64,000 nucleotides of DNA from Exilibacterium tricleocarpae (GCF_007004655.1 NZ_ML660105.1:62001-126000); one strand, 5' to 3'; shown: positions 19,769 to 29,181, counted from the first letter of the stretch. A program made the numbers and translations. The notes: generated from the letters alone by a model not told the origin.

Positions 19769-20116
19769 ATGTCGAGGAGATTGATATTGCGTGCTTTTCG
19801 AGGTTTTTCGTTGCGAATTGTGGCGTCGATCATATTGGTGGCCAGTGCCGGGTGTGCCTGGGTTGAGCTGACACCGGGGGCGCGGGATGTTGCTGTGATC
19901 AGCGCCGAGGAGGCCGAGGGGTGCAAGCTGGTCGGCAGGACCACCGCCCGCTCGCTCGACAAGGTGGCGTTTGTTTCCCGCAGTGAAAGAAAGCTGGCCG
20001 TTGAGCTTGCCACCCTGGCCCGCAACGACGCCGCCGAGATGGGGGGCAATGCGGTGGTGGCGCAATCGGCGATCGAGGACGGGGCCCGGCGTTTTGCCGT
20101 TTATTCATGCCCTTGA
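19769..20116 (+). CDS. DUF4156-type lipoprotein
   Basis: A 115-aa protein starting MSRRLILRAFRGFSLRIVAS with a lipobox-like end VASAGC at about residues 25-30, so probably a lipoprotein. The mature part contains ISAEEAEGCKLVGRTTARSL and LATLARNDAAEMGGNAVVAQ, the conserved pattern of DUF4156 proteins. Function is unknown. The frame is open from 19661, but the ATG at 19769 starts right before the signal peptide. The ribosome binding site is weak. Confidence 0.75.
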   Translation: MSRRLILRAFRGFSLRIVASIILVASAGCAWVELTPGARDVAVISAEEAEGCKLVGRTTARSLDKVAFVSRSERKLAVELATLARNDAAEMGGNAVVAQSAIEDGARRFAVYSCP

Positions 20117-20194
20117 GCTATTTGAGTTCTTAACATGGGCGTTGCCAAGCCCGGCCGCCGCGCCGTAACACGCAAATTCGATCTTTAGCGGCGG

Positions 20195-20524
20195 CTATTC
20201 CAGGTTATCCGGCATGGCGGTGTGGAGTTGTTCGTTTTTCTCCGCCTTTTGCAAAACGGCCTGCTCCAGGTCGATACCGGTTTTATTCGCCAGCGCCAGT
20301 AACAGAAAGAAGGTGTCACTGATTTTGTCGGCGATTTCCGCTTTGCGTTCGGGAATCAGACCCAGGCTCAACGACTCCTCCTCGGTTACCCACTGGTAGT
20401 GAGACAGGATGTTGGCGGACGCCACGCAAAGGGCTGACGATAAATTTTTGGGGGTGCGGAACACCTGCCAGTCGTTGTCTTCGCAGAGTTTGTTATATTG
20501 GTCGAGTACTTTATCGAGATCCAT
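20195..20524 (-). CDS. MazG-like nucleotide pyrophosphohydrolase homologue lacking motif-1 glutamates
   Basis: A 109-aa all-helical protein of the MazG-like/dCTP pyrophosphatase family, recognisable by HYQWVTEEE, EIADKISDTFFLLLALANKT and GIDLEQAVLQKAEKNEQ. In active relatives motif 1 resembles a helix with three metal-binding Glu residues before the FQW. Here the same 15-residue block reads ALCVASANILSHYQW, with Ala, Asn and Ser at those places. The second motif keeps Glu and Asp. I confirmed the reading codon by codon. It may be catalytically weak or have another role. Confidence 0.8.
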   Translation of the reverse strand: MDLDKVLDQYNKLCEDNDWQVFRTPKNLSSALCVASANILSHYQWVTEEESLSLGLIPERKAEIADKISDTFFLLLALANKTGIDLEQAVLQKAEKNEQLHTAMPDNLE

Positions 20525-20586
20525 TTTTTGTCACCGAATCGTTGATCACCGCAGGTGATGCTGTATTTTATCCATGGTTGTGCCGG

Positions 20587-20778
20587 CTAAACCGGGCTGA
20601 AACGACCGTCTTCCATCTCCTTTTGGGTACGCAACCAGCGGACACCCGTATCGATACTTTTATATTCGTAGAAAGGTTGCGCATTGTGCTCCAGCAGTCG
20701 CTCTTCTGTGGGCAGAGCAATTATTTCATAGATACCGCCACTTTTCAGGTGTTTTACCTGTTGACCGGGTTTAAACAT
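20587..20778 (-). CDS. DUF1653 protein
   Basis: A 63-aa protein reading MFKPGQQVKHLKSGGIYEII, then an Ala/Pro-Thr-Glu loop, and FYEYKSIDTGVRWLRTQKEM. The KHxKGGxYE-like start and the FYEYKS core are typical of DUF1653, a small SH3-like family of unknown function. It is about 60 bp upstream of the MazG-like gene on the same strand and could be co-transcribed. Confidence 0.8.
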   Translation of the reverse strand: MFKPGQQVKHLKSGGIYEIIALPTEERLLEHNAQPFYEYKSIDTGVRWLRTQKEMEDGRFSPV

Positions 20779-20870
20779 CAGTGCCTCTGCGATGTGTGTT
20801 GCTGTCGTGGCGTCGAGGACAGTTGCGATTGCGCCTGTGTCGAGCCGGTTTTGAAACCCGGGTTGAGGCG

Positions 20871-20895
20871 AATGGTGCTCGCCCCAGGCGCCTAC
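20871..20895 (-). repeat. 25-bp dispersed repeat, copy 1
   Basis: On the minus strand this reads GTAGGCGCCT-GGGGC-GAGCACCATT. It matches copies at 20983-21007 and 42837-42861 in all but four or five central positions. Copies 1 and 2 are inverted with respect to each other and 87 bases apart, in the gap between the DUF1653 and nitrilase genes. Confidence 0.75.
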
Positions 20896-20982
20896 CCACA
20901 GTATTCTTAATCGAGGTCAATAGAACTGGGGCAGAGATCAATAAATTGGCGCAAAACCTCTTAAGTATGACCACCACCAAAA

Positions 20983-21007
20983 GTAGGCGCCTTAAGCAAG
21001 CACCATT
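20983..21007 (+). repeat. 25-bp dispersed repeat, copy 2
   Basis: Reads GTAGGCGCCT-TAAGC-AAGCACCATT. It is preceded by CCACCAAA, as is copy 3 at 42837, so the shared element is somewhat longer than 25 bases for these two. It lies just downstream of the nitrilase stop codon. Confidence 0.75.
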
Positions 21008-21025
21008 CGAGTTGAGACGACATAC

Positions 21026-21982
21026 TCAATCCAAAAACTTTACCACCGCCTGCCGCTCCCGGGAGACGGTCAGGCGGGTGACATCGGGCCGTGAGTAGTG
21101 ACCGGAAGGATCGAAGTTGTGGCGCTCCTCGAGCACCAGGTTGTGGTCGATATCCGCCACCTGAATCGCTTCGCTACCGACTACCGGCTCGATCACCCAG
21201 TCGCCGTTCGGGGCGGCGACGCAGGAGCCGCCATTGGCGTAGTACGCCTGCGGGTTTTCCAGTATCAGGTCCAGGTTGGGGGTGTCCTCGGGAAAGTCCT
21301 CCCTGCGCATCAGTCCGCAGGCCGACATCACATAAGAGCGGGATTCCTTGGCGATAAAGCGGGTAATATCGTGGGTATTGTGCTCGCCACCGGGCCAGAT
21401 AGCCACGTGTAAATCCTCGCCCTGGGCGTAGAGTGCGGCCCGCGGCAGGGGCATCCAGTTCTCCCAACAGTTGAGTCCGCCGACGGTAAACGGACCCACG
21501 CGGTGTACGCGCAGGCCGTTGCCGTCGCCGGGCGACCAGGTCAGCCGCTCTTCATAGGTGGGCATCAATTTGCGGTGTACCGAACCTATCTCGCCATCCG
21601 CGCTGATATAAACCATAGCGCAATAGAGGCTTTTACCGCCGCGATCGGCGGCGTTCTCGATGCAGCCGACGTAGGCGGCGATACCCAGCGAGCGACAGGT
21701 TTGGCAAAGGGGGTCGAGGTGGCCGTCGGCAATCGATACCGCATTGCGCAGATAGTGGGCGTGAATTTGCTTTTGTGCTTTGACGTTGAACTCGGAACCG
21801 TTGGTGACCGAGAGCCAGAACGGGTAACCCGGTAACAGCGCCTCGCCGAAAGCGACAAGCTGAGCGTCCATGTGTGCTGCCGCTTCGATGGCGGCGATGA
21901 TTTTTTCGGTGGTGGCCTCGCGATTGAGCCACACCGGGGCAATTTGAGCAAAAGCAATTTTCAGTTGGTTGGGCAATGTCAT
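21026..21982 (-). CDS. Nitrilase-family carbon-nitrogen hydrolase
   Basis: A 318-aa enzyme. The catalytic triad of the superfamily is visible as Glu47 (AFGEALLPGYPFW), Lys138 (VHRKLMPTYEERL) and Cys172 (GGLNCWENWMPL). The GGLNCWENWMPLPRAALY signature places it in the true nitrilase branch that converts nitriles to acids, though some members have other activities. Length is normal. It follows the EEP-family gene after 13 bp on the same strand, so they are likely co-transcribed; no functional link is evident. Confidence 0.9.
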   Translation of the reverse strand: MTLPNQLKIAFAQIAPVWLNREATTEKIIAAIEAAAHMDAQLVAFGEALLPGYPFWLSVTNGSEFNVKAQKQIHAHYLRNAVSIADGHLDPLCQTCRSLGIAAYVGCIENAADRGGKSLYCAMVYISADGEIGSVHRKLMPTYEERLTWSPGDGNGLRVHRVGPFTVGGLNCWENWMPLPRAALYAQGEDLHVAIWPGGEHNTHDITRFIAKESRSYVMSACGLMRREDFPEDTPNLDLILENPQAYYANGGSCVAAPNGDWVIEPVVGSEAIQVADIDHNLVLEERHNFDPSGHYSRPDVTRLTVSRERQAVVKFLD

Positions 21983-21995
21983 TCTATGCGGTCTC

Positions 21996-22892
21996 TTATT
22001 CGGCGGCGACCGGCTGCACCGCGGTGCCGTGTCGCAATGTGGCCGCCTCTGTGTCGTGGAGCGGCTGCTTCCAGGTCAGCGACACCAGCATGGGATTGTG
22101 GTCGGAAAATTCTGTTGCCGGCGCGTCGCTGTCAATCGCCGTCAGGCCGCGTACCAGAATGTGGCCGAGCGGCCTGCCGAGAAAGCGCCGGCGCCGGTCT
22201 TCGGTAAAGGTGACGGCGGTAAGCGACAGGCGTTGCGCAGCAGCCTCCAACAATGCCAGCCGGCGGCCGTTCCAGGTATTGAAGTCGCCGGCAAAAATAA
22301 TCGGCCCGCGGTGCTCGGCCAGTACTGCGACGACATCCTGCAACTGGCGCTGGTAATGGGCGACACCGAGACTGAAGTTGACGCCGTGAATATTGGCAAC
22401 CAGCAGGTGCTGGTTGCTGTTTTCGATGGCAAAGCGGGTAATGGCGGTGGCCTTGGGGGTGCCGAGCCAGGGCTCGAGCGACGCCAGGTTGCAGCGGTCG
22501 AGCGGCGCCACCCGGCTCGCCGTGAGCACGCCGGTTTGCTGTGAACCGGTGTGGTAGCCGGGCGCAAAATGCCGGTGCCGGTGGTATGCCAGGGGTTCGG
22601 TCAAACCGTTGTCGTTCACCGCCTCCTGGATCAGTAACAGATCCCGGTGCCGGCTCAGCGCCCGCAGTTGTGTTTCCCAGCCGGGTTGCGAACCTTTTTG
22701 CAGATTCCAGTTCAGCAGGTTGATACCGCTGGCCAGGCCGTGGTCGGAGCTGGCCGGTGCCTGCCGGAACTGTTGGATACACTGTTGTGCCTGATCCTCG
22801 CGAATAGGTTTGACGGGCCCCCAGGCGCTACAGGCGCCAAAGAGCACACAGGCGGAGAGAATGGTTAGGTGTTTGTAGGTGTATTTGCACAT
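21996..22892 (-). CDS. Endonuclease/exonuclease/phosphatase-family lipoprotein
   Basis: A 298-aa protein. An N-terminal signal with lipobox LFGAC (Cys at residue 21) suggests a lipoprotein. The EEP fold follows with NLLNWNLQKG, RDLLLIQEAVNDNG, NIHGVNFSLG, PIIFAGDFNTWNGRR and TEFSDHNPMLVSL; the Asn, Glu, Asp and His of these motifs are the usual metal and catalytic residues. The substrate could be nucleic acid, phosphoinositide-like or sphingomyelin-type; sequence alone does not decide. An export signal favours an envelope role. Confidence 0.88.
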   Translation of the reverse strand: MCKYTYKHLTILSACVLFGACSAWGPVKPIREDQAQQCIQQFRQAPASSDHGLASGINLLNWNLQKGSQPGWETQLRALSRHRDLLLIQEAVNDNGLTEPLAYHRHRHFAPGYHTGSQQTGVLTASRVAPLDRCNLASLEPWLGTPKATAITRFAIENSNQHLLVANIHGVNFSLGVAHYQRQLQDVVAVLAEHRGPIIFAGDFNTWNGRRLALLEAAAQRLSLTAVTFTEDRRRRFLGRPLGHILVRGLTAIDSDAPATEFSDHNPMLVSLTWKQPLHDTEAATLRHGTAVQPVAAE

Positions 22893-23137
22893 GGATGAAA
22901 CGCTGATCGGCCGGTGCGATGGACTAATATATAGTTGATTGCGCGGGAGTTAAAGGGTTTGCCGGTTGGCAAAAAGTCATACAACAGTGTGTCATGCAAA
23001 AGTGAAGCTATCACCGATAAACCCTGAAGTTGTAAGCCTTTAAAAACCGGAAAAGAAGCCTGTAGGTAGATGTGAAGCTCGAGCCTGATCCAACCTCGAG
23101 CGCCTCGTTCTTAAACAGCGCTGTGCACAACCCGCAG

Positions 23138-26100
23138 TCAGCGCGCCAGCGGCTCGGGGTTGCGCAGTTGCCGCAGATAATCGCTGACCGCGCTTTGCAA
23201 CTGTGCCGTCACCAGGTAATTGACCGGCACCAGAATCAGGGTAATGAAAGTCGCAAACAGAATGCCAAAACCCAGTGACACCGCCATGGGTATCAGGAAC
23301 TGGGCCTGAGTCGACTTTTCGAACAACAGCGGCATCAGCCCGATAAACGTGGTAATCGAAGTCAGCATAACCGGTCGGAAACGGGCTGCACCGGCATTGA
23401 GAATGGCTTTTTGCAGCGACAGGCCCTGTTTGTTTTTATTGATGAAGTCCACCAATACCAGGCTGTCGTTTACCACCACGCCGACCAGCGCCATCATACC
23501 GAGCAGGCTCAACAGGGTCAGATCCTTGCCCATAATCAGGTGACCGGCCACTGCACCGATAATACCGAACGGGATCACCGACATCACAATCAGCGGTTGC
23601 AGATAGGACTTAAATGGAATGGCCAGCAGACAGTAGATAATGAACAGCACAAACACAATACCCAACCCCAGCGAGCCGAACGACTCGCGCTGCTCTTTCG
23701 CCTCGCCCTCGAAACTGTATTTGACATCCGGGTTTTGCGCCAGCAGTTGATCGATATACGTCTGCAAATCCCGTTGCAGCACCACCATATTGGCCTGCTG
23801 TTTGTTGACATCGGCGGTCACATTGACGGTGCGGTAGCGGTCGATACGGTAGATGGCAGCCGGGCTTTTGCCGGGTTTGAGCAGTGCCACCTGCTCCAGC
23901 GGCACACGCCGGCCGTCGGCGGTTTTGATCCGCAGGTCTTTCAGATTTGCTATCGCCGAGCGCTCCGCTTCCGGGTAGCGCACCATGACCCGAATGTCGT
24001 CTCTGCCGCGCTGGATACGCTGCACCTCGGCACCGAAAAAAGCCTGTCGCACCTGGTTGATAATGTCGGCGCGGCTGAGGCCGAGGGCATAGGCTTCGTC
24101 CGTCAACTCGAGCTGCAACTCCTCCTTACCGTCGGAGAGGCTGTCGGCGATATCGAAGACATAGGGATAGAGCTGCAAGCGCGCTTTGACCTTATCGGCG
24201 ATAGCGGACAGGGTGTCGAGGTCGTTGCCGGAAAACTGGATATCGATAGGGTCGGAGACGCGCCCGATTTCGGCGCGAAACGTCAGCGTCTCCACGCCGG
24301 GCAAGACGCCGATAAGATCGCGCCACTGGCGGGTCAACTGCGAGCTGGTAATGGTGGAGGTGCGGTCCTCCGGCGCCACCACTTCAAGCCGCACCCGCCC
24401 GGTATGGGCGCCGCCGCTGCTGTTGGAGCCGGTGGAGGACTGGATATCGAGAATGATATCGAGGCCGGTGTCCGGATCGCGGTGTTGCGCTTTCAGCCGA
24501 TAGGCGGCATCGGTAATTCTCTGCACATACGCATCGGTAATGTTGAATGCGGTACCGGTGGGCATGGTCAGGCTGGCGGTGGCGATTTCGCTCTGCACCC
24601 GCGGGAAAAATGTAAACCGCAGCCAGCCGTTACTGATCAAGGCGATAATCACCATCAGTATGCCGACAAACATCACCAGGGTCAGGTAGCGGTTGTGCAA
24701 CGACCAGCGCAGCACCGGTTGGTAAAACCGCAGAATCATTTTTTCGAAGCCGTCGGCAAAGGACTGCTGCCAGCGTTCCAGTCTGCCGGGTTGGCGATCG
24801 GGGCGCAGCTTGATGGATTTCAAATGAGCCGGCAACACCAGTTTCGATTCAATCAGTGAAAATAAAAAAATCGGAATCACGACGACAGGAATCTGCGCAA
24901 ACAACAGGCCGCGCCGTCCCTCCAGGAACGCGATCGGCAGAAACGCCGCGATGGTGGTCAGGATACCGAAAGTCACCGGCACCGCCACCTCCCGGGTGCC
25001 CTGGATGGCGGCCTCGAGACCGGATTCGGAGCGCCGCAGGTGGGTGTAGATATTTTCCCCCGTGACAATGGCATCGTCGACGACGATACCGAGCACCAGC
25101 AAAAAAGCAAACAGGCTGAATATGTTCAGCGTCACACCGAAAAACGGCATGGCGATAAACGCCCCCATAAAACTCACCGGAATGCCGATAAAAACCCAAA
25201 AGGCGATGGTGGGACGCAAGAACAGCGTCAGTAATATCAGCACCAGAATGCCGCCCTGGATCGCGTTCTGGGTCAGGGTCTGCAAACGCTTTTCCACAAT
25301 CAGCGAGCGATCCCGCCACAGTGACAGTTCAAATCCCTCGGGCATGGTCGCCTGCCGCTCGGCGATATAGTCCTTTACCTTTTTCGCCACCCCGAGGGCG
25401 CTCTGATCGCCGACGCGATAGACGTCCACAAAGGCCGCCAGCTTGCCGTTAAAGCGACTGCGAAACGATGACTCCTCGAAACCGTCGTAGACCTGGGCGA
25501 TATCCTTAAGGCGGATCAGGCTGCCGTCGGGCTGGGTCAGCACGACAATATTGTCGAAGTCATCGCGGCGATAGGCCTGGCCGCTGGCGCGAATTAAGAT
25601 ATCGCCGCCCTCGGTTTTAATATTGCCGGCTGAAACGTCCAGCGAGCTGTTGGCCACCGCCTGGCTGATATCGACCAGCGTCAGGTCGTAGTTGCGCAGG
25701 GTGCTCTCCGATACCTCGATCGCTATTTCGTAAGGGCGAACCGAGTCCAGTTCCACCTGGGTGACACCCGGCAAGCGCAGCAGATCGTCGCGAATCTGCT
25801 CGGCCTGGTATTTGACCTCCCGCTCGCCGTAAATACTCGCCACGGCGATGCTGATAACTTCTGCGCGACGTATGGCGAGACTGATAACCGGTTTCTCGGC
25901 GTTGACCGGAAAGGTGTTGATGGCATCGACCCGGCTTTTGACATCGGCCAGCAGCTCGCGCGGATCGTGGCCGGGCTCCACCTCGATATTGATCGAGGCA
26001 CTGCCCTCGGAGGAGCGGCTGGTAATCTGTTCGATACCCTCGAGGTCCTGAATGGCTTCCTCGACCCGGATGGCCACCCCCTCTTCGGTCTCCTGGGGCG

Positions 26101-26260
26101 TGGCGCCGCGCAGTGAAACCGCCACGTTGATGCGCTGGGGATCGAGGGTGGGAAACACCTCCAGCGGGATGCGCTGGGTCAGTGACAACATGCCCAGCGC
26201 CAGCAGCGTAATCATCAGCAGATTCGCGGCTACATGATTGCGGGCAAACCAGGCGATCAC
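23138..26260 (-). CDS. RND efflux transporter, inner-membrane permease
   Basis: A 1040-aa AcrB-type transporter. Twelve membrane segments in two halves are expected; visible signatures are the N-terminal MIAWFARNHVAANLLMITLL, FLLVLGIVVDDAIVTGENIY in TM4 with its Asp pair, and LMALVGVVVNDSLVLVDFIN in the second half. It uses the proton gradient to export drugs or other small molecules. The ATG overlaps the adaptor's stop by four bases (ATGA). No outer-membrane channel gene follows, so a separate TolC is presumably used. Substrates are unknown. Confidence 0.95.
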   Translation of the reverse strand: MIAWFARNHVAANLLMITLLALGMLSLTQRIPLEVFPTLDPQRINVAVSLRGATPQETEEGVAIRVEEAIQDLEGIEQITSRSSEGSASINIEVEPGHDPRELLADVKSRVDAINTFPVNAEKPVISLAIRRAEVISIAVASIYGEREVKYQAEQIRDDLLRLPGVTQVELDSVRPYEIAIEVSESTLRNYDLTLVDISQAVANSSLDVSAGNIKTEGGDILIRASGQAYRRDDFDNIVVLTQPDGSLIRLKDIAQVYDGFEESSFRSRFNGKLAAFVDVYRVGDQSALGVAKKVKDYIAERQATMPEGFELSLWRDRSLIVEKRLQTLTQNAIQGGILVLILLTLFLRPTIAFWVFIGIPVSFMGAFIAMPFFGVTLNIFSLFAFLLVLGIVVDDAIVTGENIYTHLRRSESGLEAAIQGTREVAVPVTFGILTTIAAFLPIAFLEGRRGLLFAQIPVVVIPIFLFSLIESKLVLPAHLKSIKLRPDRQPGRLERWQQSFADGFEKMILRFYQPVLRWSLHNRYLTLVMFVGILMVIIALISNGWLRFTFFPRVQSEIATASLTMPTGTAFNITDAYVQRITDAAYRLKAQHRDPDTGLDIILDIQSSTGSNSSGGAHTGRVRLEVVAPEDRTSTITSSQLTRQWRDLIGVLPGVETLTFRAEIGRVSDPIDIQFSGNDLDTLSAIADKVKARLQLYPYVFDIADSLSDGKEELQLELTDEAYALGLSRADIINQVRQAFFGAEVQRIQRGRDDIRVMVRYPEAERSAIANLKDLRIKTADGRRVPLEQVALLKPGKSPAAIYRIDRYRTVNVTADVNKQQANMVVLQRDLQTYIDQLLAQNPDVKYSFEGEAKEQRESFGSLGLGIVFVLFIIYCLLAIPFKSYLQPLIVMSVIPFGIIGAVAGHLIMGKDLTLLSLLGMMALVGVVVNDSLVLVDFINKNKQGLSLQKAILNAGAARFRPVMLTSITTFIGLMPLLFEKSTQAQFLIPMAVSLGFGILFATFITLILVPVNYLVTAQLQSAVSDYLRQLRNPEPLAR

Positions 26261-27507
26261 CGGGAGACCTCCCCGGCTTCGGCGGTATTGGCCGTGTGTG
26301 GCACCGGTTCGGCGCCCGGCGGCCGCCGGGTTGCCCGCACCCGGGTGCCGCTGGCGACCTGGCCGAGGGGGGTTAGCACCAGTTGTTCCCCGGCCCGCAG
26401 GCCGGCGGCGACAATGGCCTCGGCACGGTTTTGCCAGGCCAGGGTGATATCGCGTCGCTCCAGAATCGACGTCTCGTTGCGCTGCTCCACCACGTAGACA
26501 TAGCTGCCCTGGTAGATGGCGGTGTTGGGAATGACAATGGCGTTGTCCAGCAACCGCCCCTCTATCGTGGCGGTCACATACTGGCCGATCTTCAAAGGCG
26601 TTTGATCGGCCATCGCGGTGCCGAAGGGATCATCGATCTGCGCGATCACATGCAACTGATTGCTGTCGGCGTCGATGGCCCCGGCGGTGCGCACCAGCCG
26701 CGCCTGCCAGCGGCTGCCGTCGCCCAGGTTACTGTGGATGCTGACCCGGGGGGCCGTCTGCGGCTGTGTTTGAAAGCGGTCGGCCTCGGGCAGGTTGATA
26801 TAACTCAATTCGCTGTTCTTCAGCGGCAGCGGTACCTCGACGAAGTCGATAGCGTAGATATCCGCCAACTGGGTGTTTTGGGAGACCACCTGACCCACAT
26901 CGACGGTCTGCGACAGCACCCGCCCGGAGAAGGGCGCGGTGATCTGGGTGCGCTCGCGGTTGAGGCGGGCCTGGCGCAGCCGTGCCCTGGCGGAGGCCAC
27001 GTTGGCCTTGGCGGCGGCCACCTGAGGCTTGCGCAGGGCAAAGTCGGTGGCGTTGCTGCCGGTGCGGGCGTCGGCCCACTCGGTGCGCGCCTGTTGGGCG
27101 CGGGCCTCCTCCTCGATCAGGGCCACTTCGGCGCTGGCCAGCTCGGCCGCGGCGGTTTCAATGGCAATATCGTAGTCGCGGGGGTCGATGGTGACCAGGT
27201 TGTCCCCTTTTTCGAAAAAACCGCCGGCGCGAAAGTGGGGGCTGATGTCGATAATCTGCCCGGCGACCTGCGAGGTCAGTTGGCTTTGGGTGCGGGGCCT
27301 GATGGTGCCGAACGACTGTATCTGGATTTGGTAGGCCCGCGGTGTCACCGCCAGGGTTTCCACGGCAATATCGGGTTGTGGCGGCTGTGCCTGCCGCTGG
27401 CTGGAGGGCTCGGTCCGGGTAATGGCCCAGGTGGCGAGGATAAAAGCGAGCAGCACTGCCAGTGGCAGGAGTTTTTTTGCGGTATTTCGGTTCAGTAAGG
27501 CCGTCAT
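26257..27507 (-). CDS. RND efflux periplasmic adaptor
   Basis: A 416-aa membrane fusion protein. A single N-terminal hydrophobic helix (about residues 13-28) without a lipobox anchors it. Two lipoyl half-motifs flank a coiled-coil hairpin (residues about 115-190 with many Ala, Glu and Arg); RTQITAPFSGRVLSQTVDVG is the usual lipoyl signature. The stop overlaps the permease start by four bases. The C-terminal tail is Pro/Arg/Ala-rich. It links the permease to the outer-membrane channel. Confidence 0.93.
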   Translation of the reverse strand: MTALLNRNTAKKLLPLAVLLAFILATWAITRTEPSSQRQAQPPQPDIAVETLAVTPRAYQIQIQSFGTIRPRTQSQLTSQVAGQIIDISPHFRAGGFFEKGDNLVTIDPRDYDIAIETAAAELASAEVALIEEEARAQQARTEWADARTGSNATDFALRKPQVAAAKANVASARARLRQARLNRERTQITAPFSGRVLSQTVDVGQVVSQNTQLADIYAIDFVEVPLPLKNSELSYINLPEADRFQTQPQTAPRVSIHSNLGDGSRWQARLVRTAGAIDADSNQLHVIAQIDDPFGTAMADQTPLKIGQYVTATIEGRLLDNAIVIPNTAIYQGSYVYVVEQRNETSILERRDITLAWQNRAEAIVAAGLRAGEQLVLTPLGQVASGTRVRATRRPPGAEPVPHTANTAEAGEVSR

Positions 27508-27971
27508 CTATGCATTCTGTGGTTGTAGGGTCTTTCTGTGATTGTAGGAACTCTGTAAGGATGTAGGGTTTTCTCGGCTCGCTGTGTCAATCTCGTTTTT
27601 GGTCAATACGCGGTAGCCCGCCGTATACTGCCAATGGCGCCCGACTGTTAACGGTCCCCTGCCGTCACGAAGGTCGCCGGCGTCAATCTTTAAAGACAGC
27701 CATTGACGGCATTCGGGCATTCGGCTGAGCTGGCTACGAAGGCAGTCTATTGATTGAATGTGCAGCAATTATGCAAGTCGTCCAGGGTAGCCCCCGCCGC
27801 AGGCGGTCTTGGCCGGGCGGGAAGCGCCCTGGCATCCCGATTACTATACGCCTGCCCTGCCGGACAGGATCAGCGGGCGTCCGGGCAGTCATGGCCAGCG
27901 ATCCATGATACCGGGAAAAGCTGCTAGAATCCCACGCCAATTGCAGCCCCTAAACAGCAGACCCCCCAACT
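27508..27971. other. Divergent intergenic region between the RND operon and the thioesterase
   Basis: About 460 bases with no supported gene. Next to the adaptor start there are three imperfect copies of a CTGTGRTTGTAGG-like motif (about 27514-27571). The remainder presumably carries divergent promoters. I could not pick convincing -10/-35 boxes or a regulator site. Confidence 0.5.
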
Positions 27972-28763
27972 ATGCTGAAGTTCGCAGAAGATACCCGCCT
28001 GGAACAGATTTCCGAACACCACTGGCGCGGTCGCATCAGCGCCGACTGGAGCATCGCCGGGGTGCCTAACGGCGGCTATATCATGGCCATCGGGGCCAGG
28101 GCATTGCAGGCGGCGCTGCCGCATCCACACCCGCTCACCGTCACTGCTTATTATATGGCGCCGGCCGAGCCGGGGCCGGTGGACTGTGAGGTGGAGGTAT
28201 TGCGGACCGGCGGCTCCTCCTCCCACGGCTGTGTGCGCCTGCTTCAGAACCGGGTGTTGAAAGTGATGATGATCGGTGTTTTTGCCGACTTGACGCAGAC
28301 CCGGGGCGAGAGCCGCAGTGTCCCCGCCGGGCCGGCCATCCGCCCCTATGACGAGTGTGTACGCCTGCGGATGCCGTTCGACTTTTCTTTTGGCCACCAG
28401 GTTTTACAGCGTGTCAACCCGGGCCAGGAGCAGAGCTTTACCGGTCAGCCCGACGGTCGCGGCCAACTGAGCGGCTGGCTCGAACTGGCCGACGGACCCA
28501 GCACCGATCCGCTTGCGCTGTTATTGTTTGCCGACGGTTTTCCGCCACCGGTGTTCACCTTCTACGGGCCTACCGGCTGGGTGCCGACCCTGGAACTGAC
28601 CGTGCAGGTGCGAGGCCTGGCGCAGCCGGGGCCGATTCAGTGCCATTTCGAGACCAATTACCTGACACGCGGGGTGTTGGAGGAGGACGGCTATCTCTGG
28701 GACAGTGATGGCCAGCTCGTTGCCATCAGTCGCCAGACCGCCAAATTCCGCCTGCCCAAATAG
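27972..28763 (+). CDS. Acyl-CoA thioesterase family protein (double hot-dog)
   Basis: A 263-aa protein built of two hot-dog halves. The first holds RISADWSIAGVPNGGYIMAI and HPLTVTAYYMAPAEPG; the second holds FTFYGPTGWVPTLELTVQVR and CHFETNYLTRGVLEEDGYLW, where EEDG(Y)LWDSDG is the usual end. This is the TesB-related thioesterase family (often annotated 4HBT_3), which hydrolyses acyl-CoA. The physiological chain length is unknown. It is a single gene. Confidence 0.88.
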   Translation: MLKFAEDTRLEQISEHHWRGRISADWSIAGVPNGGYIMAIGARALQAALPHPHPLTVTAYYMAPAEPGPVDCEVEVLRTGGSSSHGCVRLLQNRVLKVMMIGVFADLTQTRGESRSVPAGPAIRPYDECVRLRMPFDFSFGHQVLQRVNPGQEQSFTGQPDGRGQLSGWLELADGPSTDPLALLLFADGFPPPVFTFYGPTGWVPTLELTVQVRGLAQPGPIQCHFETNYLTRGVLEEDGYLWDSDGQLVAISRQTAKFRLPK

Positions 28764-28794
28764 CGCCGCCGGCTCGAACAGTGCTGGCGGCCTT

Positions 28795-29181
28795 TCAATT
28801 TAAATCCAAAGCGTATTCGCGCAGCAGCTTCATGGGCACTGTCGCCAGCGCTTTGATATGGGTTCGGTTCAAAAATACTTTTGGCGCCATTCCCCGCCGG
28901 TGCGCCTCGAGCCAGCGGGCGGCGCACAGGCACCAGCGGTCGCCGGCCTCGAGCCCCGGAAAGCCGAACTCCGGTCGCGGGGTCGAGAGGTCGTTGCCCT
29001 GGAAGCGTGAGTACTCCAGAAATTCCCGGCTCACTTCCACGCACACGGTGTGGGAGCCGATGTCCTGACTATTGGTATTGCAGCAACCGTCGCGAAAGAA
29101 GCCGGTCATAGGTTCTTCGCTGCAGGACTGCAAGGGCTCGCCAAAGACATTGAGGGATTCATCGATTTCCGTGGTGGTCAT
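28795..29181 (-). CDS. DUF2237 protein
   Basis: A 128-aa protein starting MTTTEIDESLNVFGEPLQSC. The conserved features are TGFFRDGCCNTNSQDIGSHT, CVEVSREFLEYSRFQGNDL and GDRWCLCAARWLEA, with several Cys residues; these are the hallmark of DUF2237, a small family of unknown function. The ATG at 29181 has GAGG about ten bases upstream; the frame is open to 29400, but the extension is not family-like. Confidence 0.88.
   Translation of the reverse strand: MTTTEIDESLNVFGEPLQSCSEEPMTGFFRDGCCNTNSQDIGSHTVCVEVSREFLEYSRFQGNDLSTPRPEFGFPGLEAGDRWCLCAARWLEAHRRGMAPKVFLNRTHIKALATVPMKLLREYALDLN

Noticed and set aside
23411-24859. Plus-strand ORF of 482 codons
   Set aside because: Antisense to the RND permease; shadow of its codon pattern.
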